Source: Rhizobium sullae (GTDB lineage: Bacteria > Pseudomonadota > Alphaproteobacteria > Rhizobiales > Rhizobiaceae). Taken from it: 47,757 bases of DNA. Positions 17,757 through 26,659 of the stretch are shown here, one piece after another; position 1 is the first letter of the stretch, and every line of letters begins with the position of its first letter. The position numbers and the translations under genes were made by a program. The stretch is from the NCBI RefSeq assembly GCF_900169785.1, contig NZ_FWER01000045.1:1-47757 (forward strand), read 5' to 3'. The notes beneath the pieces were generated by a model. The model was not told the DNA's origin. It worked only from the letters and a program-made list of their open reading frames with translations, and searched no databases.

Positions 17757-19094
17757 TCAGTTGCGCAGATACTCTTCCATCGAATCGTCGAGAGCTTCGA
17801 CCCAGGGCGTATGGTGCTTCGGCGACATATTGCCGGTCATCAGCGATCGATAGGCGTGATCACGAAAGCCCATGATATTTTCCGCCTTGTGGTGTTCCCA
17901 TTCCATGAAGGCGTTATTCGTGCCTTCGATGTCGAAGCTCGGGTAGTCGGTCTCGGCGAGCAGCTCCTTCACGTAGTCACCCTGATACCAGATCATCTGC
18001 TCGGCATCTTCGAGCGTCTCTTCGCGAGCACGCCACATGTCGAAATTCGCCTTCAGTTCTTCTGCCGGCGGCAGCTTGATGCGGCCCATCATGACATCGC
18101 GCGCCCACCAGGCCTGTACGTCGAACATGTTGAAGGTGTAGAACTGGTCCTGCATGCCGATGTAGAAGAGCTGTGGGTTCTTGTCGAAAATAACGCCCTT
18201 GTAGAGGCCATCTGCCCAGAGCCGGTTGGCAGTCTTCAGTCGTAGTTCGTCCGGCAGAAACGGAAAGTGGTGCTGGTAGCCGGTGCAGAGGATCAGCGCA
18301 TCGACTTCCTTCATTGAGCCGTCGAGAAAATGCGCCGTCTTGTTTTCGAGCCGGGTCAAGAGCGGCCGCTCCTCGAAATTCTCCGGCCATTTGAAGCCCA
18401 TAGGTTTTGACCGGTAGCTCGTCGTCACCGACCTGGCGCCGTATTTCCAGCATTGCGAACCAATATCCTCGGCCGAATAGCTACGGCCGACGATTAGGAT
18501 GTCCTTGCCCTTGAATTCCAGAGCGTCACGGAAGTCGTGCGCATGCAGCACCCGGCCGTTAAAGGTCTTAACGCCCTCAAAATAGGGAACGTTCGGCGTT
18601 GAGAAATGACCGGTCGCAACAACGACATAATCGAATTCCTCGTCATACATGCGGTCCTCGATGCGGTTGTGGGCCGTCACCGTGAATTTCTTCATCTCCT
18701 CGTCGAAGCGGACCATGCGCACGGGCGTGCTGAAGCGCACCCAATCGCGAACATTCGCCTTTTCGACACGGCCCTTGATGTAATCCCAAAGGACCGCGCG
18801 CGGAGGATAGGAGGCAATTGGCTTGCCGAAATGCTCCTCGAAGGAATAATCGGCGAATTCCAGGCATTCCTTTGGACCGTTCGACCAGAGGTAACGATAC
18901 ATGCTGCCGTGGACCGGCTCGCCATATTCGTCAAGCCCGGTGCGCCAAGTGTAATTCCAAAGTCCACCCCAATCTGCCTGCTTTTCATAGCAGACGACCT
19001 CCGGGATTTCGGCGCCCTTCTGGGCGGCCGATTGGAAGGCGCGCAACTGTGCCAGCCCGGAGGGACCGGCGCCGATAACGGCAACTTTTGTCAT
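17757..19094 (-). CDS. tmm: Trimethylamine monooxygenase (Tmm)
   Basis: This 445-residue flavin monooxygenase oxidises trimethylamine to TMAO using FAD, NADPH and oxygen. The FAD-binding GAGPSG starts at residue 8, the FMO signature FNGRVLHAHDF (F-x-G-x3-H) lies at about 178-188, and the NADPH-binding IVGRSYSAED at about 200-209. Length and the WSNGPKE and DQFYTFNMFDVQAWW segments fit bacterial Tmm rather than Baeyer-Villiger enzymes. GAGGGG precedes the ATG. It is the last gene of a five-gene minus-strand operon with dimethylamine monooxygenase. Related Tmm enzymes also oxidise dimethyl sulfide, so a side activity is possible. Confidence 0.92.
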   Translation of the reverse strand: MTKVAVIGAGPSGLAQLRAFQSAAQKGAEIPEVVCYEKQADWGGLWNYTWRTGLDEYGEPVHGSMYRYLWSNGPKECLEFADYSFEEHFGKPIASYPPRAVLWDYIKGRVEKANVRDWVRFSTPVRMVRFDEEMKKFTVTAHNRIEDRMYDEEFDYVVVATGHFSTPNVPYFEGVKTFNGRVLHAHDFRDALEFKGKDILIVGRSYSAEDIGSQCWKYGARSVTTSYRSKPMGFKWPENFEERPLLTRLENKTAHFLDGSMKEVDALILCTGYQHHFPFLPDELRLKTANRLWADGLYKGVIFDKNPQLFYIGMQDQFYTFNMFDVQAWWARDVMMGRIKLPPAEELKANFDMWRAREETLEDAEQMIWYQGDYVKELLAETDYPSFDIEGTNNAFMEWEHHKAENIMGFRDHAYRSLMTGNMSPKHHTPWVEALDDSMEEYLRN

Positions 19095-19142
19095 GAAGCA
19101 TTCCCCTCTTGATATACTGCATTGCTTCGGCGCATGGGCGCG

Positions 19143-20183
19143 TCAATCCGGGAAGACGCCGGGGCTGGTGGGCGCGCCGTCATCAAATTTCGAAAGCCAG
19201 TCGATCGTGTCCTCGCGGTAGCGGGTGAGCCCCTTATAGTCGATGAGTTCCGGCGGCAGGGTTCTCAGCACCCGTGGCATGCGTCGCGCCCATTTCGGCA
19301 CGGTCACCAGCTCGTCCATGTTCATTAGGTAGCAACGGATAACGAAGAGGATGGCGTTCGAACGCGGCAGGCGCCACAGGCTCTGCAGCTCGACGCGCAG
19401 ATGTACCTTCTCGCCAACATTCTCTGGTTTCACGGTCGTGCGATCCGGCCCCCATTTGTGGTAGTTTTCTGGGCTGGTATCAAGCCGTGGATTGATCGTC
19501 ATCGTCCAGTTGAAGCGGCGCGTCGGCTTGCCCTGCTGCAGGTTCAGGAGGAATTTTAATGCGCGGTCGAAGACGCCGATCTGGTGGGCGAGTGGCACGG
19601 GTCCGTGCCACTCCATGAAATTCATGCCGATGTCGAAATCGAGCGACCAGTCGGCCTGAGTCGTCACCATTCCGGCATCCATCCAAAGATTGCCGTCGCG
19701 CTGGTCCACTATGCAGAAATCACCCTGCGCCTGCCGCGTGATATATTCGAAGGGCTCATAGGGCAGCGTCGAGACATCGCCGAAAGTGAACGTGTCGTCG
19801 ATGCCGAGCGGCCGGTTGATCCAGCGCCACTGGTCGCCATTCCTCGCGAGGGTGAAGTGTTCGGGATAGCCAGCTGCCTGCTCTTTCATCAGAAGCTCGA
19901 GCGTATCCCACTGTGCGCTCATCATATGGGGCAGGGCCTGATAGCGGAGCGGATCCTCCTTCAGCACCAGCGTCCGGTCATGCATCTCGGCGACATAGTG
20001 TTCATCGACGTCGATCAGATTTTCGAAGGCGGTACCCGGTCTGCCGCGCACGTGGGGCTCCATGTTGACGGAATACATGTACTCGTCGCGATCGAAGGGG
20101 AACGGGAACCGGCTGATGTTCTCCGGGCTGTTCCGGTAGCTGAAATCGTCGCGGAAACTTTCCTGCTTGAAGGCGATTGCCAT
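19143..20183 (-). CDS. Haem-dependent oxidative N-demethylase subunit (dimethylamine monooxygenase)
   Basis: This protein of about 346 residues matches the DUF3445/haem-dependent oxidative N-demethylase alpha subunit family, the catalytic part of dimethylamine monooxygenase, which converts dimethylamine to monomethylamine and formaldehyde. Recognisable family blocks include LRVELQSLWRLPRSNAILFVIRCYL (split about residues 282-306) and YITRQAQGDF. The second ATG at 20183 is preferred to that at 20189 because AAGGAG is spaced correctly only for it. The reductase gene lies 31 bp upstream and tmm 48 bp downstream. Subunit letter names (Dmm A/B/C) vary between sources, so none is given. Confidence 0.85.
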   Translation of the reverse strand: MAIAFKQESFRDDFSYRNSPENISRFPFPFDRDEYMYSVNMEPHVRGRPGTAFENLIDVDEHYVAEMHDRTLVLKEDPLRYQALPHMMSAQWDTLELLMKEQAAGYPEHFTLARNGDQWRWINRPLGIDDTFTFGDVSTLPYEPFEYITRQAQGDFCIVDQRDGNLWMDAGMVTTQADWSLDFDIGMNFMEWHGPVPLAHQIGVFDRALKFLLNLQQGKPTRRFNWTMTINPRLDTSPENYHKWGPDRTTVKPENVGEKVHLRVELQSLWRLPRSNAILFVIRCYLMNMDELVTVPKWARRMPRVLRTLPPELIDYKGLTRYREDTIDWLSKFDDGAPTSPGVFPD

Positions 20184-20214
20184 GTCCATTCTCCTTGTTC
20201 CGCTTTCAGTGCCG

Positions 20215-21180
20215 CTAGAGGTCGAGATGCAGCGTTTTCCCCTCGAAGCGGGAGACGCAGATCATGACCTTGCGGCCGGCCAATTTTTCCTCATCGGTCA
20301 GGTAGACGTCGTGATGCAGCAGCTTGCCATCGCAGGTGACGACCCCCGTCTCGCACTGACCGCAGGCACCACCTCGACAGAGGAAAGACGCATCGACGCC
20401 CGCCGCTTCGATGGCCTCCAGCATGCTTTCGTGATGGCCGACCCTCACGGTCTTGCCGGAGCGCACGAGCTCGACGGTGAAGGGCTTGCCCGGCAACGAG
20501 GAAAGGAAGCGTTCCGAATGCAGGTTCTGCTCCGGCCAGCCGGCCTCTATCCCGGCCCTTAAAACGCCGTCGATCATCCCGGATGGGCCGCAGACATAAA
20601 GATGCGTGCCGAGCGGCTGGCTGTCGAGCAGGCGGCCGAGCGGCATCGTCATGTCTTCGGCGTCGCAGTAGATCTTGATCCGTTGCGAGCCGTAGCGCTC
20701 GACCAGTTCCTTCCAATAGGCACCGCGATCGCGCGTGCGCACAGCATAATGCAGCTCGAAACTGGCCCCTTCGCGGGTGAACTGCTCCATCATGGCGATG
20801 AAGGGGGTTATGCCGATACCGCCGGCGATCAGTAGATGCTTGCGGCCGCGCCAATCCGGCTGGAAAAGGTTGACCGGATAGCTGACCTTCAGCTCGTCGC
20901 CTTCCTTGACCCTCTCATGCATGAAGGTGGAGCCGCCGCGCGAATCCTCGACATGCAGCACACTGATCTCATAAGCCGCGCAGTCGTGCGGTGGCGACAT
21001 CAGCGAATAGGCGTTGCGGCGCACATGGCCGTCATCATTCATTGAGACAATGATATGCGCACCACCGGAGAAATATGGCATCGGCTTGCCGTCCAGCCGC
21101 TCGAAGCGGAAGCGCTTGATGCGCTCGGCCACTGGCGTAACCTTCGTCACGCGGACGGGAACTTCAGTACCACCACTCAA
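20215..21180 (-). CDS. Flavin/2Fe-2S reductase subunit of dimethylamine monooxygenase
   Basis: This 321-residue protein is a phthalate dioxygenase reductase-type electron transfer protein. The N-terminal flavin-binding barrel includes RNAYSLMSPP (about residues 55-64), the NAD domain starts with LLIAGGIGITPFIAM (about 116-130), and a C-terminal plant-type 2Fe-2S domain has Cys268, Cys273, Cys276 and Cys308. It would pass electrons from NAD(P)H to the haem subunit encoded next door. Its start overlaps the stop of the upstream gene by 4 bp, indicating coupling. Confidence 0.9.
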   Translation of the reverse strand: MSGGTEVPVRVTKVTPVAERIKRFRFERLDGKPMPYFSGGAHIIVSMNDDGHVRRNAYSLMSPPHDCAAYEISVLHVEDSRGGSTFMHERVKEGDELKVSYPVNLFQPDWRGRKHLLIAGGIGITPFIAMMEQFTREGASFELHYAVRTRDRGAYWKELVERYGSQRIKIYCDAEDMTMPLGRLLDSQPLGTHLYVCGPSGMIDGVLRAGIEAGWPEQNLHSERFLSSLPGKPFTVELVRSGKTVRVGHHESMLEAIEAAGVDASFLCRGGACGQCETGVVTCDGKLLHHDVYLTDEEKLAGRKVMICVSRFEGKTLHLDL

Positions 21181-21782
21181 AGGAACAACTCCTCTGGATC
21201 GGGCGCGCTGCCCGGCTCTTCCGCATCGATGTTGACTCCCTGAAAGGCACCAAGCCGTCGCGAATAATGATCACGCACCAGAAGCGTCAGTGCGCAATGG
21301 CTGCAGGTGAAGGGGCTCGCCGTCACATCGTCAGTGATCCCCTTGCAATGCACGCACTGGACGCGCCGCGCCAGCGAGCCGCGATGTTCGGTGATGATAG
21401 AGGCGTGATCCATGCCGTGTTCGAGGCCCACCATCATTGCCTGCCCGATGAAACCTTCCGTTCCCGCGATATAGAGGCGCGCGCCCATGTGGGCGGTTGC
21501 CAGCAATCCCTTCAGCCGGAAAAGGAGCGTCGCAATCGTCGGCGCGGTCCAGAAGACATCTGTACCAAGGCTAAGTAGCGCCGTGTCATGGCACTGGCCC
21601 TTCGACCCGCGCGCGACATAGAGGACTTCGCTCCGTGACCGGATCGTTTCGTCGAGGGCCGGTTTCTGGTCGACGAGCGCGGTCGCGCCTTCACCCTCGA
21701 GCGCGAAGATATGCCGCTTGGCATGCGGCTCGATGTTCAGACCTTTGTAGACCGGACGGCTCTTGATGCCTGCAACGAGCAT
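21177..21782 (-). CDS. Small subunit of dimethylamine monooxygenase with CxxC pairs
   Basis: This 201-residue protein resembles the third component of dimethylamine monooxygenase. The C-terminal part has a four-cysteine metal site, C143-V-H-C146 and C160-S-H-C163, likely a rubredoxin or zinc-ribbon-like centre. The N-terminal part (about 1-135) has an alternating alpha/beta pattern reminiscent of an NAD-binding reductase fold, including LLSLGTDVFWTAPT. It overlaps the reductase by 4 bp and starts 10 bp after the folate-binding gene. Its exact role in electron transfer is not evident from sequence. Confidence 0.78.
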   Translation of the reverse strand: MLVAGIKSRPVYKGLNIEPHAKRHIFALEGEGATALVDQKPALDETIRSRSEVLYVARGSKGQCHDTALLSLGTDVFWTAPTIATLLFRLKGLLATAHMGARLYIAGTEGFIGQAMMVGLEHGMDHASIITEHRGSLARRVQCVHCKGITDDVTASPFTCSHCALTLLVRDHYSRRLGAFQGVNIDAEEPGSAPDPEELFL

Positions 21783-21792
21783 GGCGCGCTCC

Positions 21793-22926
21793 CTAACCTA
21801 AGGCGGTCCGCTTCTTCTTTTCCGGATCGTCAAAGGGAAGCGTATGGGCGCTGGCCATGGCCTTCACGCTCTTGCCGCGCACTTCGAGTTTCGTGCCGTC
21901 CACAGCCCTGTCGACGTCGAGTCGAGCGATCGCCATCGATTTCTTCGTCAGCGACGAATAGCTCGGGCAGGTGATGACGCCGACCTTTTGGCCGTCGGCC
22001 CAGACCTCATCGCCGAGATCGGCCGGGCCATCGGCATCGATCAGCATGCCGAAGATCTTGAAGCGCTCCTTGCCTTTGAGGCGCGCGTGCTCCTCGGCAC
22101 CGCGGAAGCCGGTCTTGCCGGGACTGACGGTGAAATCGAGGCCAAGTTCCCAGAGGCTGTCGCCGGGCGGCTGATCGGCAAAAGGATACATCTGCGAATT
22201 ATCATAGGGGTAAAAGAGTAAATAGCTTTCGACCCGCAGCATGTCGAGCACGCTGAAGCAGCAGGGAATGATGCCCATATCCTTGCCCTCTTCGACGACC
22301 CGATCCCAGACCATGACAGCATCCTGGCCGCGCACGAAGATCTCGTAGCCGCGCTCACCGGTATAGCCGGTGCGCGAGATCATCACCGGGGCGCCGAAGA
22401 GCGTCGTTTGCATATGGTGGAAATATTTGAGGTCGCGGATGCCGGGCACATATTTGGCGAGGTAGTCCACCGCCAAAGGACCCTGGAGCGAGAGATCATG
22501 CAGATCGTCGTCGAAGAGCACCGCACAATTGCGGCCAGCCGCCTGCTTGACGACCTCCTCGTGACCGGATCCGGAGCCATGCACCAGCATCCAGGAATTC
22601 GGGCCTGTGCGGTAGACGATGCAATCGTCGGTGAAATGACCGCTGTCATTGAGCATTGTGGCATAGACCGAGCGGCCGGGATAGATCTTCGTCATGTCGC
22701 GGGTGGTGACGTAGTCAAGTACAGCAATGGCATGGGGGCCGACTAAGTGCACCTTTTTTAGGCCGGAGACATCCATGATGCCGGCCTTGGTGCGGACGGC
22801 GACGTGCTCTTCCGACATGTCCTTCTCATAGGACCAAGCGGTTCCCATTCCGCTCCAGTCCTCAAGCTTCGATCCGAGAGCGCGATGCCGATCCGCCAAG
22901 GCGGAGAAACGCCAAGATAAAGCCAT
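21793..22926 (-). CDS. dmmD: GcvT-like aminomethyltransferase of the dimethylamine monooxygenase operon
   Basis: This 377-residue protein is a stand-alone GcvT/tetrahydrofolate-binding protein, first in the five-gene minus-strand operon. SRTGYTGERGYEIFV (about residues 183-197) is the family signature, and the C-terminal barrel follows. In related clusters a protein of this kind accompanies dimethylamine monooxygenase and is thought to capture released formaldehyde as methylene-tetrahydrofolate. GAGGG precedes the ATG, and a plausible promoter lies about 45 bp upstream. The dmmD name is from memory of described clusters and is less certain than the family. Confidence 0.82.
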   Translation of the reverse strand: MALSWRFSALADRHRALGSKLEDWSGMGTAWSYEKDMSEEHVAVRTKAGIMDVSGLKKVHLVGPHAIAVLDYVTTRDMTKIYPGRSVYATMLNDSGHFTDDCIVYRTGPNSWMLVHGSGSGHEEVVKQAAGRNCAVLFDDDLHDLSLQGPLAVDYLAKYVPGIRDLKYFHHMQTTLFGAPVMISRTGYTGERGYEIFVRGQDAVMVWDRVVEEGKDMGIIPCCFSVLDMLRVESYLLFYPYDNSQMYPFADQPPGDSLWELGLDFTVSPGKTGFRGAEEHARLKGKERFKIFGMLIDADGPADLGDEVWADGQKVGVITCPSYSSLTKKSMAIARLDVDRAVDGTKLEVRGKSVKAMASAHTLPFDDPEKKKRTALG

Positions 22927-22968
22927 TCTTGTTCCCTCTTATTTCTTCTACGGAATATTTGTTTCCTG

Positions 22969-22996
22969 ACTATAGTCGTCTTTTGCGTCGTGGCAA
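22969..22996 (-). promoter_or_regulatory. Candidate promoter of the dimethylamine/trimethylamine operon
   Basis: On the minus strand TTGCCA and TATAGT are separated by 16 bases, about 45 bp before the GcvT-like gene start. The -10 element lies within a perfect palindrome GACTATAGTC (22968-22977), which might also be a regulator site. Confidence 0.4.
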
Positions 22997-23364
22997 GCCG
23001 CTCCTACGGCATTCGATTCAAAACTTTTTGGGGAACACGCGCCCGCGGGGCAACGGTGTTGGACACTTTGAGCGCCGTTGCGGCGTAGTAGTTTGGGCGG
23101 AAGTCGAACAGAGGGATGCCGAGCTTTCTCGCCTTATCGCATCTTGCTGACAATGCCACGGCGATGGGTTCGAGCGGCTGCGCGCCCGGCCAAGAAAGAA
23201 GATCCCTGCGCTCAACTGCGCGTGAATTCCAGCCGACCGACACCATGATTGTCCGCTGCGCGTAGCGCTGCAAGCGACGCGCGCGCAGGCGGGCCCCGTT
23301 GGCGCGAAGCCGAGCCAGGACGTCTGTCTGCGCTGCCTCAACACCTTCATATCGATGTCCTTTT
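22997..23364. other. Intergenic region with no supported gene
   Basis: Part of the 508-bp divergent gap between the methylamine operon and the LacI gene. A 133-residue minus-strand frame covers it, but its first residues are simply the translated operator repeats and no domain is recognisable. It may be decayed coding DNA. Confidence 0.45.
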
Positions 23365-23400
23365 CCAAAACGTTTTGGCTTGATCTCCAAAACGTTTTGG
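23365..23400. promoter_or_regulatory. Tandem LacI-type operators CCAAAACGTTTTGG
   Basis: Two identical perfect 14-bp palindromes lie at 23365-23378 and 23387-23400, with centres 22 bp apart, about two helical turns. Each has the central CG of LacI-family operators. They sit 34 bp before the LacI gene start, so autoregulation and control of the downstream ABC operon are likely. Confidence 0.75.
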
Positions 23401-23434
23401 TTCATATTGGCGCTGTATCTGGGAGGATACAGCA

Positions 23435-24445
23435 GTGTCTAACCTGAAACAGCTGGCCCAGTCGCTCGGTCTGTCGATCACCACGGTATCGCGCGCACTC
23501 GACGGCTATCCGGACGTATCGCCGGCAACCCGCGAACGCGTGCGGGAAGCGGCAGCGCTTACCGGTTATCGTCCCAATGCCTCTGCACGACGCCTGCGCA
23601 AACAGCGCGCTGAACTTGTCGCCGTCACACTCCCGAGTGATCCGGGTCACATCGGCCCGCCGCACTTTCTCGATATGCTCTCCGGCTGCGCCGAACATCT
23701 GGCCACAGCCGGCCTCAATCTTGTGATTGCCCCCGTACCGCGCGGCGAGAGCGAGCTCGACATGTGCCGCCGTTTCGTCGACGGGCAAAGGGTTGACGCC
23801 ATGCTGCTCGTGCGCACGAAGCGCAGGGACGAGCGCGTGGAATTCCTGCAGGCGCGGGGCATTCCGTTCGTCACCAACGGCCGGACCGAGTCTGTCGTGC
23901 CGCATCCCTATCTCGACGGCGACGGTTTTGCCGGATTTCAAGCGGCAAGCCTTCGCTTTCATGCCGAGGGTCATCGCCGGATCGCTCATATCGCCGGCCC
24001 GCAGGACTATTACTTTGCCCATGTCCGCCGCATGGGCTGGCAGGCAGCCATGGAAGAAAGCGGCCTATCAACGGAACTTTGCGCCGAAGGCGCCCCGACC
24101 GAGCAGGGCGGATACCTGGCGGCGCTGGAATTGCTGCGCCATCCCCGTCGGCCAACCGCGATCGTCTGCGCGACAGATGAAATGGCGATCGGTGCTTTGC
24201 GGGCGCTTCGCGAAATTAAGGGCGGGGAGACGATCAGCATCGTCGGCCACGACGATCTGCCAACGGGCGCTTTTGCCAGCCCGCCGCTCTCCACTATGCG
24301 CATGGCAGGCGAGAACCTGGGCCGCAGCTTTGCCTCGCTGCTGCTTCGCGCCATTGCAGGCGAGCCTTCGGAAGAACTTCAGGAACTGCACCCGATCGAA
24401 TTCGTCGACCGCGAGAGCCATCGGCGTGCGCCGCCAAATGCATAG
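23435..24445 (+). CDS. LacI-family regulator of the glycoside ABC operon
   Basis: This 336-residue LacI regulator starts at a GTG preceded by GGGAGG at an 8-base spacing. The HTH is LKQLAQSLGLSITTVSRAL (about residues 4-22), the hinge helix PNASARRLRKQ follows, and the effector domain resembles those of alpha-glucoside and trehalose regulators such as AglR. The tandem operators just upstream are its probable binding site. It is the first gene of a same-strand run with the binding protein starting 24 bp later. The effector is unknown. Confidence 0.93.
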   Translation: MSNLKQLAQSLGLSITTVSRALDGYPDVSPATRERVREAAALTGYRPNASARRLRKQRAELVAVTLPSDPGHIGPPHFLDMLSGCAEHLATAGLNLVIAPVPRGESELDMCRRFVDGQRVDAMLLVRTKRRDERVEFLQARGIPFVTNGRTESVVPHPYLDGDGFAGFQAASLRFHAEGHRRIAHIAGPQDYYFAHVRRMGWQAAMEESGLSTELCAEGAPTEQGGYLAALELLRHPRRPTAIVCATDEMAIGALRALREIKGGETISIVGHDDLPTGAFASPPLSTMRMAGENLGRSFASLLLRAIAGEPSEELQELHPIEFVDRESHRRAPPNA

Positions 24446-24469
24446 AGAAGAACCAAAGAGGAGGAGAAA

Positions 24470-25747
24470 ATGAAACATCTAGCGTCACTTGGAATTCTGG
24501 CATCGACCGTCCTTTTGGCCGCAACGCCGGTGCTTGCCGACACTGTATTCCTGTCCACGCAGCTTCGCCCGATCGCAGAAGCGACCGTGGTTCGCGAAGA
24601 GTTGCTCAAGGGCGTTCAGAACCCGGTCGACTACGTGGTCGAGGAGCCGCCGCAATTTGCCGTCCGCATGGAGGCCGAGCGCCAGGCCGGCGCGCACACG
24701 ATCAGCCTGGTCGGCGCTTTGCATGGCGAACTGTCGCCGCTTGCCGACAAGGACGGACTTGAGCCGCTCGACGATGTCGCCAAGGCGCTCGCCTCGAAAG
24801 GCATGCCGCAGCCTCTGCTCGATCTCGGCAAGCTCGGCAAGTCCAGCCAGCAATATATCCCCTGGATGCAGGCGACCTATGTCATGGCCGCCAGGAAGGA
24901 TGCCCTGCAATACCTTCCCCAGGGCGCTGATGTGAACAAGCTCACCTACGATCAACTGATCGAATGGGGCAAGAAGATGCAGGAAACAACCGGCCAGCCG
25001 CAGATCGGCTTTCCAGCCGGGCCAAAGGGACTGATGTCCCGCTTCTTCCAGGGCTACTTCTATCCGTCTTTCACGGGCGGCGTGGTGCGGCCGTTCCAAA
25101 ATGCCGATGCCGCAGCCGGCTGGGAAAAGCTGAAGGAGCTCTGGGCCGTCGTCAATCCGAACTCCACCAATTACGACTTCATGCAGGAGCCGCTGCTTGC
25201 CGGCGAAGTCATGGTCGCCTGGGATCACGTTGCCCGCCTCAAGGAGGCGATTTCATCGGAGCCTGACCAGTATGTCGTCTTCCCGGCACCAGCTGGACCG
25301 AAAGGCCGTGGCTACATGCCCGTTGTCGCCGGTCTCGCCGTTCCGAAGGGCGCGCCCGACAAGGCTGGCGCAATCGCCGTCATCGAACACCTGACGACGC
25401 TCGACACCCAATTGCTCACCGCGCAGAAGGTCGGCTTCTTCCCGACGCTCGATGCCAAGCTGCCCTCCGACATCGATCCCGGCGTCGGCCTGCTGGCGGC
25501 TGCCGTCAACGCGACCCAGAGCTCGCCAGACGCGCTGATCTCGCTGCTTCCGGTCGGCCTTGGCGACAAGGGCGGCGAGTTCAACAAGGTCTATATGGAC
25601 AGCTTTCAGCGCATCATCCTGCAGAACGAAGCCGTCGGCGACGTCCTGAAGGCGCAAGGAGCAACGCTTGCGAAGCTGATGAGCGACACGAAAGCCCCGT
25701 GCTGGGCGCCGGATGCCAAGAGCGACGGAGCCTGCCCTGTCGAATGA
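24470..25747 (+). CDS. ABC transporter substrate-binding protein
   Basis: This 425-residue family 1 solute-binding protein has a signal peptide (MKHLASLGILASTVLLAA, cleavage near VLA-DTV) and GAGGAG before the start. It has the extended two-lobe layout of sugar-binding proteins, including VMVAWDHVARL in the region that often contacts ligand. The C-terminal end carries two cysteines (PCWAPDAKSDGACP) that could form a periplasmic disulfide. It supplies the two permeases and ATPase encoded next. The ligand is probably a glucosyl- or mannosyl-type solute judging by the hydrolase at the end of the operon, which is inference. Confidence 0.92.
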   Translation: MKHLASLGILASTVLLAATPVLADTVFLSTQLRPIAEATVVREELLKGVQNPVDYVVEEPPQFAVRMEAERQAGAHTISLVGALHGELSPLADKDGLEPLDDVAKALASKGMPQPLLDLGKLGKSSQQYIPWMQATYVMAARKDALQYLPQGADVNKLTYDQLIEWGKKMQETTGQPQIGFPAGPKGLMSRFFQGYFYPSFTGGVVRPFQNADAAAGWEKLKELWAVVNPNSTNYDFMQEPLLAGEVMVAWDHVARLKEAISSEPDQYVVFPAPAGPKGRGYMPVVAGLAVPKGAPDKAGAIAVIEHLTTLDTQLLTAQKVGFFPTLDAKLPSDIDPGVGLLAAAVNATQSSPDALISLLPVGLGDKGGEFNKVYMDSFQRIILQNEAVGDVLKAQGATLAKLMSDTKAPCWAPDAKSDGACPVE

Positions 25748-25807
25748 GCTTTGGCCCGGACGCCTTGTGTCCGGGCCTCTTCCTGGAAAGTCGCGAGGCG
25801 AAAGCCA

Positions 25808-26659
25808 ATGCCGAACAACCGCCCCTGGATCCCCTATCTGCTGATCTTGCCCTCGGTGGCGTTCCTGGCGCTGCTCTTCGTCGTGCCGCTCGTGCAGACG
25901 ATCTGGCTTGCCGTCTCCGACAATGGCATGCCGTCGCCTGCCAATGTCCAGCGTATGATCGGCGACCTCAATTTCACGCGCTCGGTTCAAAACACGTTTC
26001 TTCTGACGCTTGCCGTCGTGCCGGTGCAGATCGTCATTGCACTCGCCATGGGGACGATGGTCGCGAAAGTGGCGGCCGGTCGGGAAACGATCCTATGGAT
26101 CTGGACCATTCCGCTTGGCATTTCCGATCTTGCCGCCGGTCTCGTCTGGCTGTCGATCCTGCAAAACAGCGGCTATCTCAATTCCTTCCTCTACGGCCTC
26201 GGCATCATCGAGCGGCAGGCGAGTTGGCTTTCCTACCAGACGCCATTCGCACTTTTTCTCGGCATAGCCGCCGCAGAGATATGGCGGGGAACGGCGATCG
26301 TGATGGTCATCATCGTTGCCGGCCTCAACCAGGTGCCGAAGGAATACCGGGAAGCGGCAGAGATCTTCGGCGCGGGTCCCTGGACGCGCTTTTACCGCAT
26401 CACCCTGCCACTCATCCGGCCCGCGCTGCAGTCAGCGCTCATCCTGCGCACCGTATTGGCCTTCGAGGTTTTCGCCGTCGTCTATGCTCTTGGCGGCCGC
26501 AATTTTCCGGTGCTGGTTGGCGAGGCCTACAACTGGCAGAACCAGAACCAGAACTATGGCGTTGCCGCAGCCTACGCGGTTCTCATCATGCTGATCTCGC
26601 TTGCGGCCACCATGTTCTATCTGAAGGCGATCAGGGTCGATCCGGAGCGTCTTCCATGA
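25808..26659 (+). CDS. ABC transporter permease, MalF type
   Basis: This inner-membrane permease of about 283 residues has six hydrophobic segments. The ATG at 25808 is chosen over the upstream in-frame ATG at 25751 because it follows GAGGCGAAAG and gives a normal N-terminus leading straight into TM1 (PYLLILPSVAFLALLF). The EAA loop is YREAAEIFGAGPWTRFYRITLP (about residues 178-199). The next permease ATG overlaps its stop. Confidence 0.92.
   Translation: MPNNRPWIPYLLILPSVAFLALLFVVPLVQTIWLAVSDNGMPSPANVQRMIGDLNFTRSVQNTFLLTLAVVPVQIVIALAMGTMVAKVAAGRETILWIWTIPLGISDLAAGLVWLSILQNSGYLNSFLYGLGIIERQASWLSYQTPFALFLGIAAAEIWRGTAIVMVIIVAGLNQVPKEYREAAEIFGAGPWTRFYRITLPLIRPALQSALILRTVLAFEVFAVVYALGGRNFPVLVGEAYNWQNQNQNYGVAAAYAVLIMLISLAATMFYLKAIRVDPERLP

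Noticed and set aside
23004..23405. Minus-strand open frame of 133 residues between the methylamine operon and LacI gene
   Set aside because: Its N-terminus is the translated operator repeats, it has no recognised domain or ribosome site, and it covers both divergent promoter regions.
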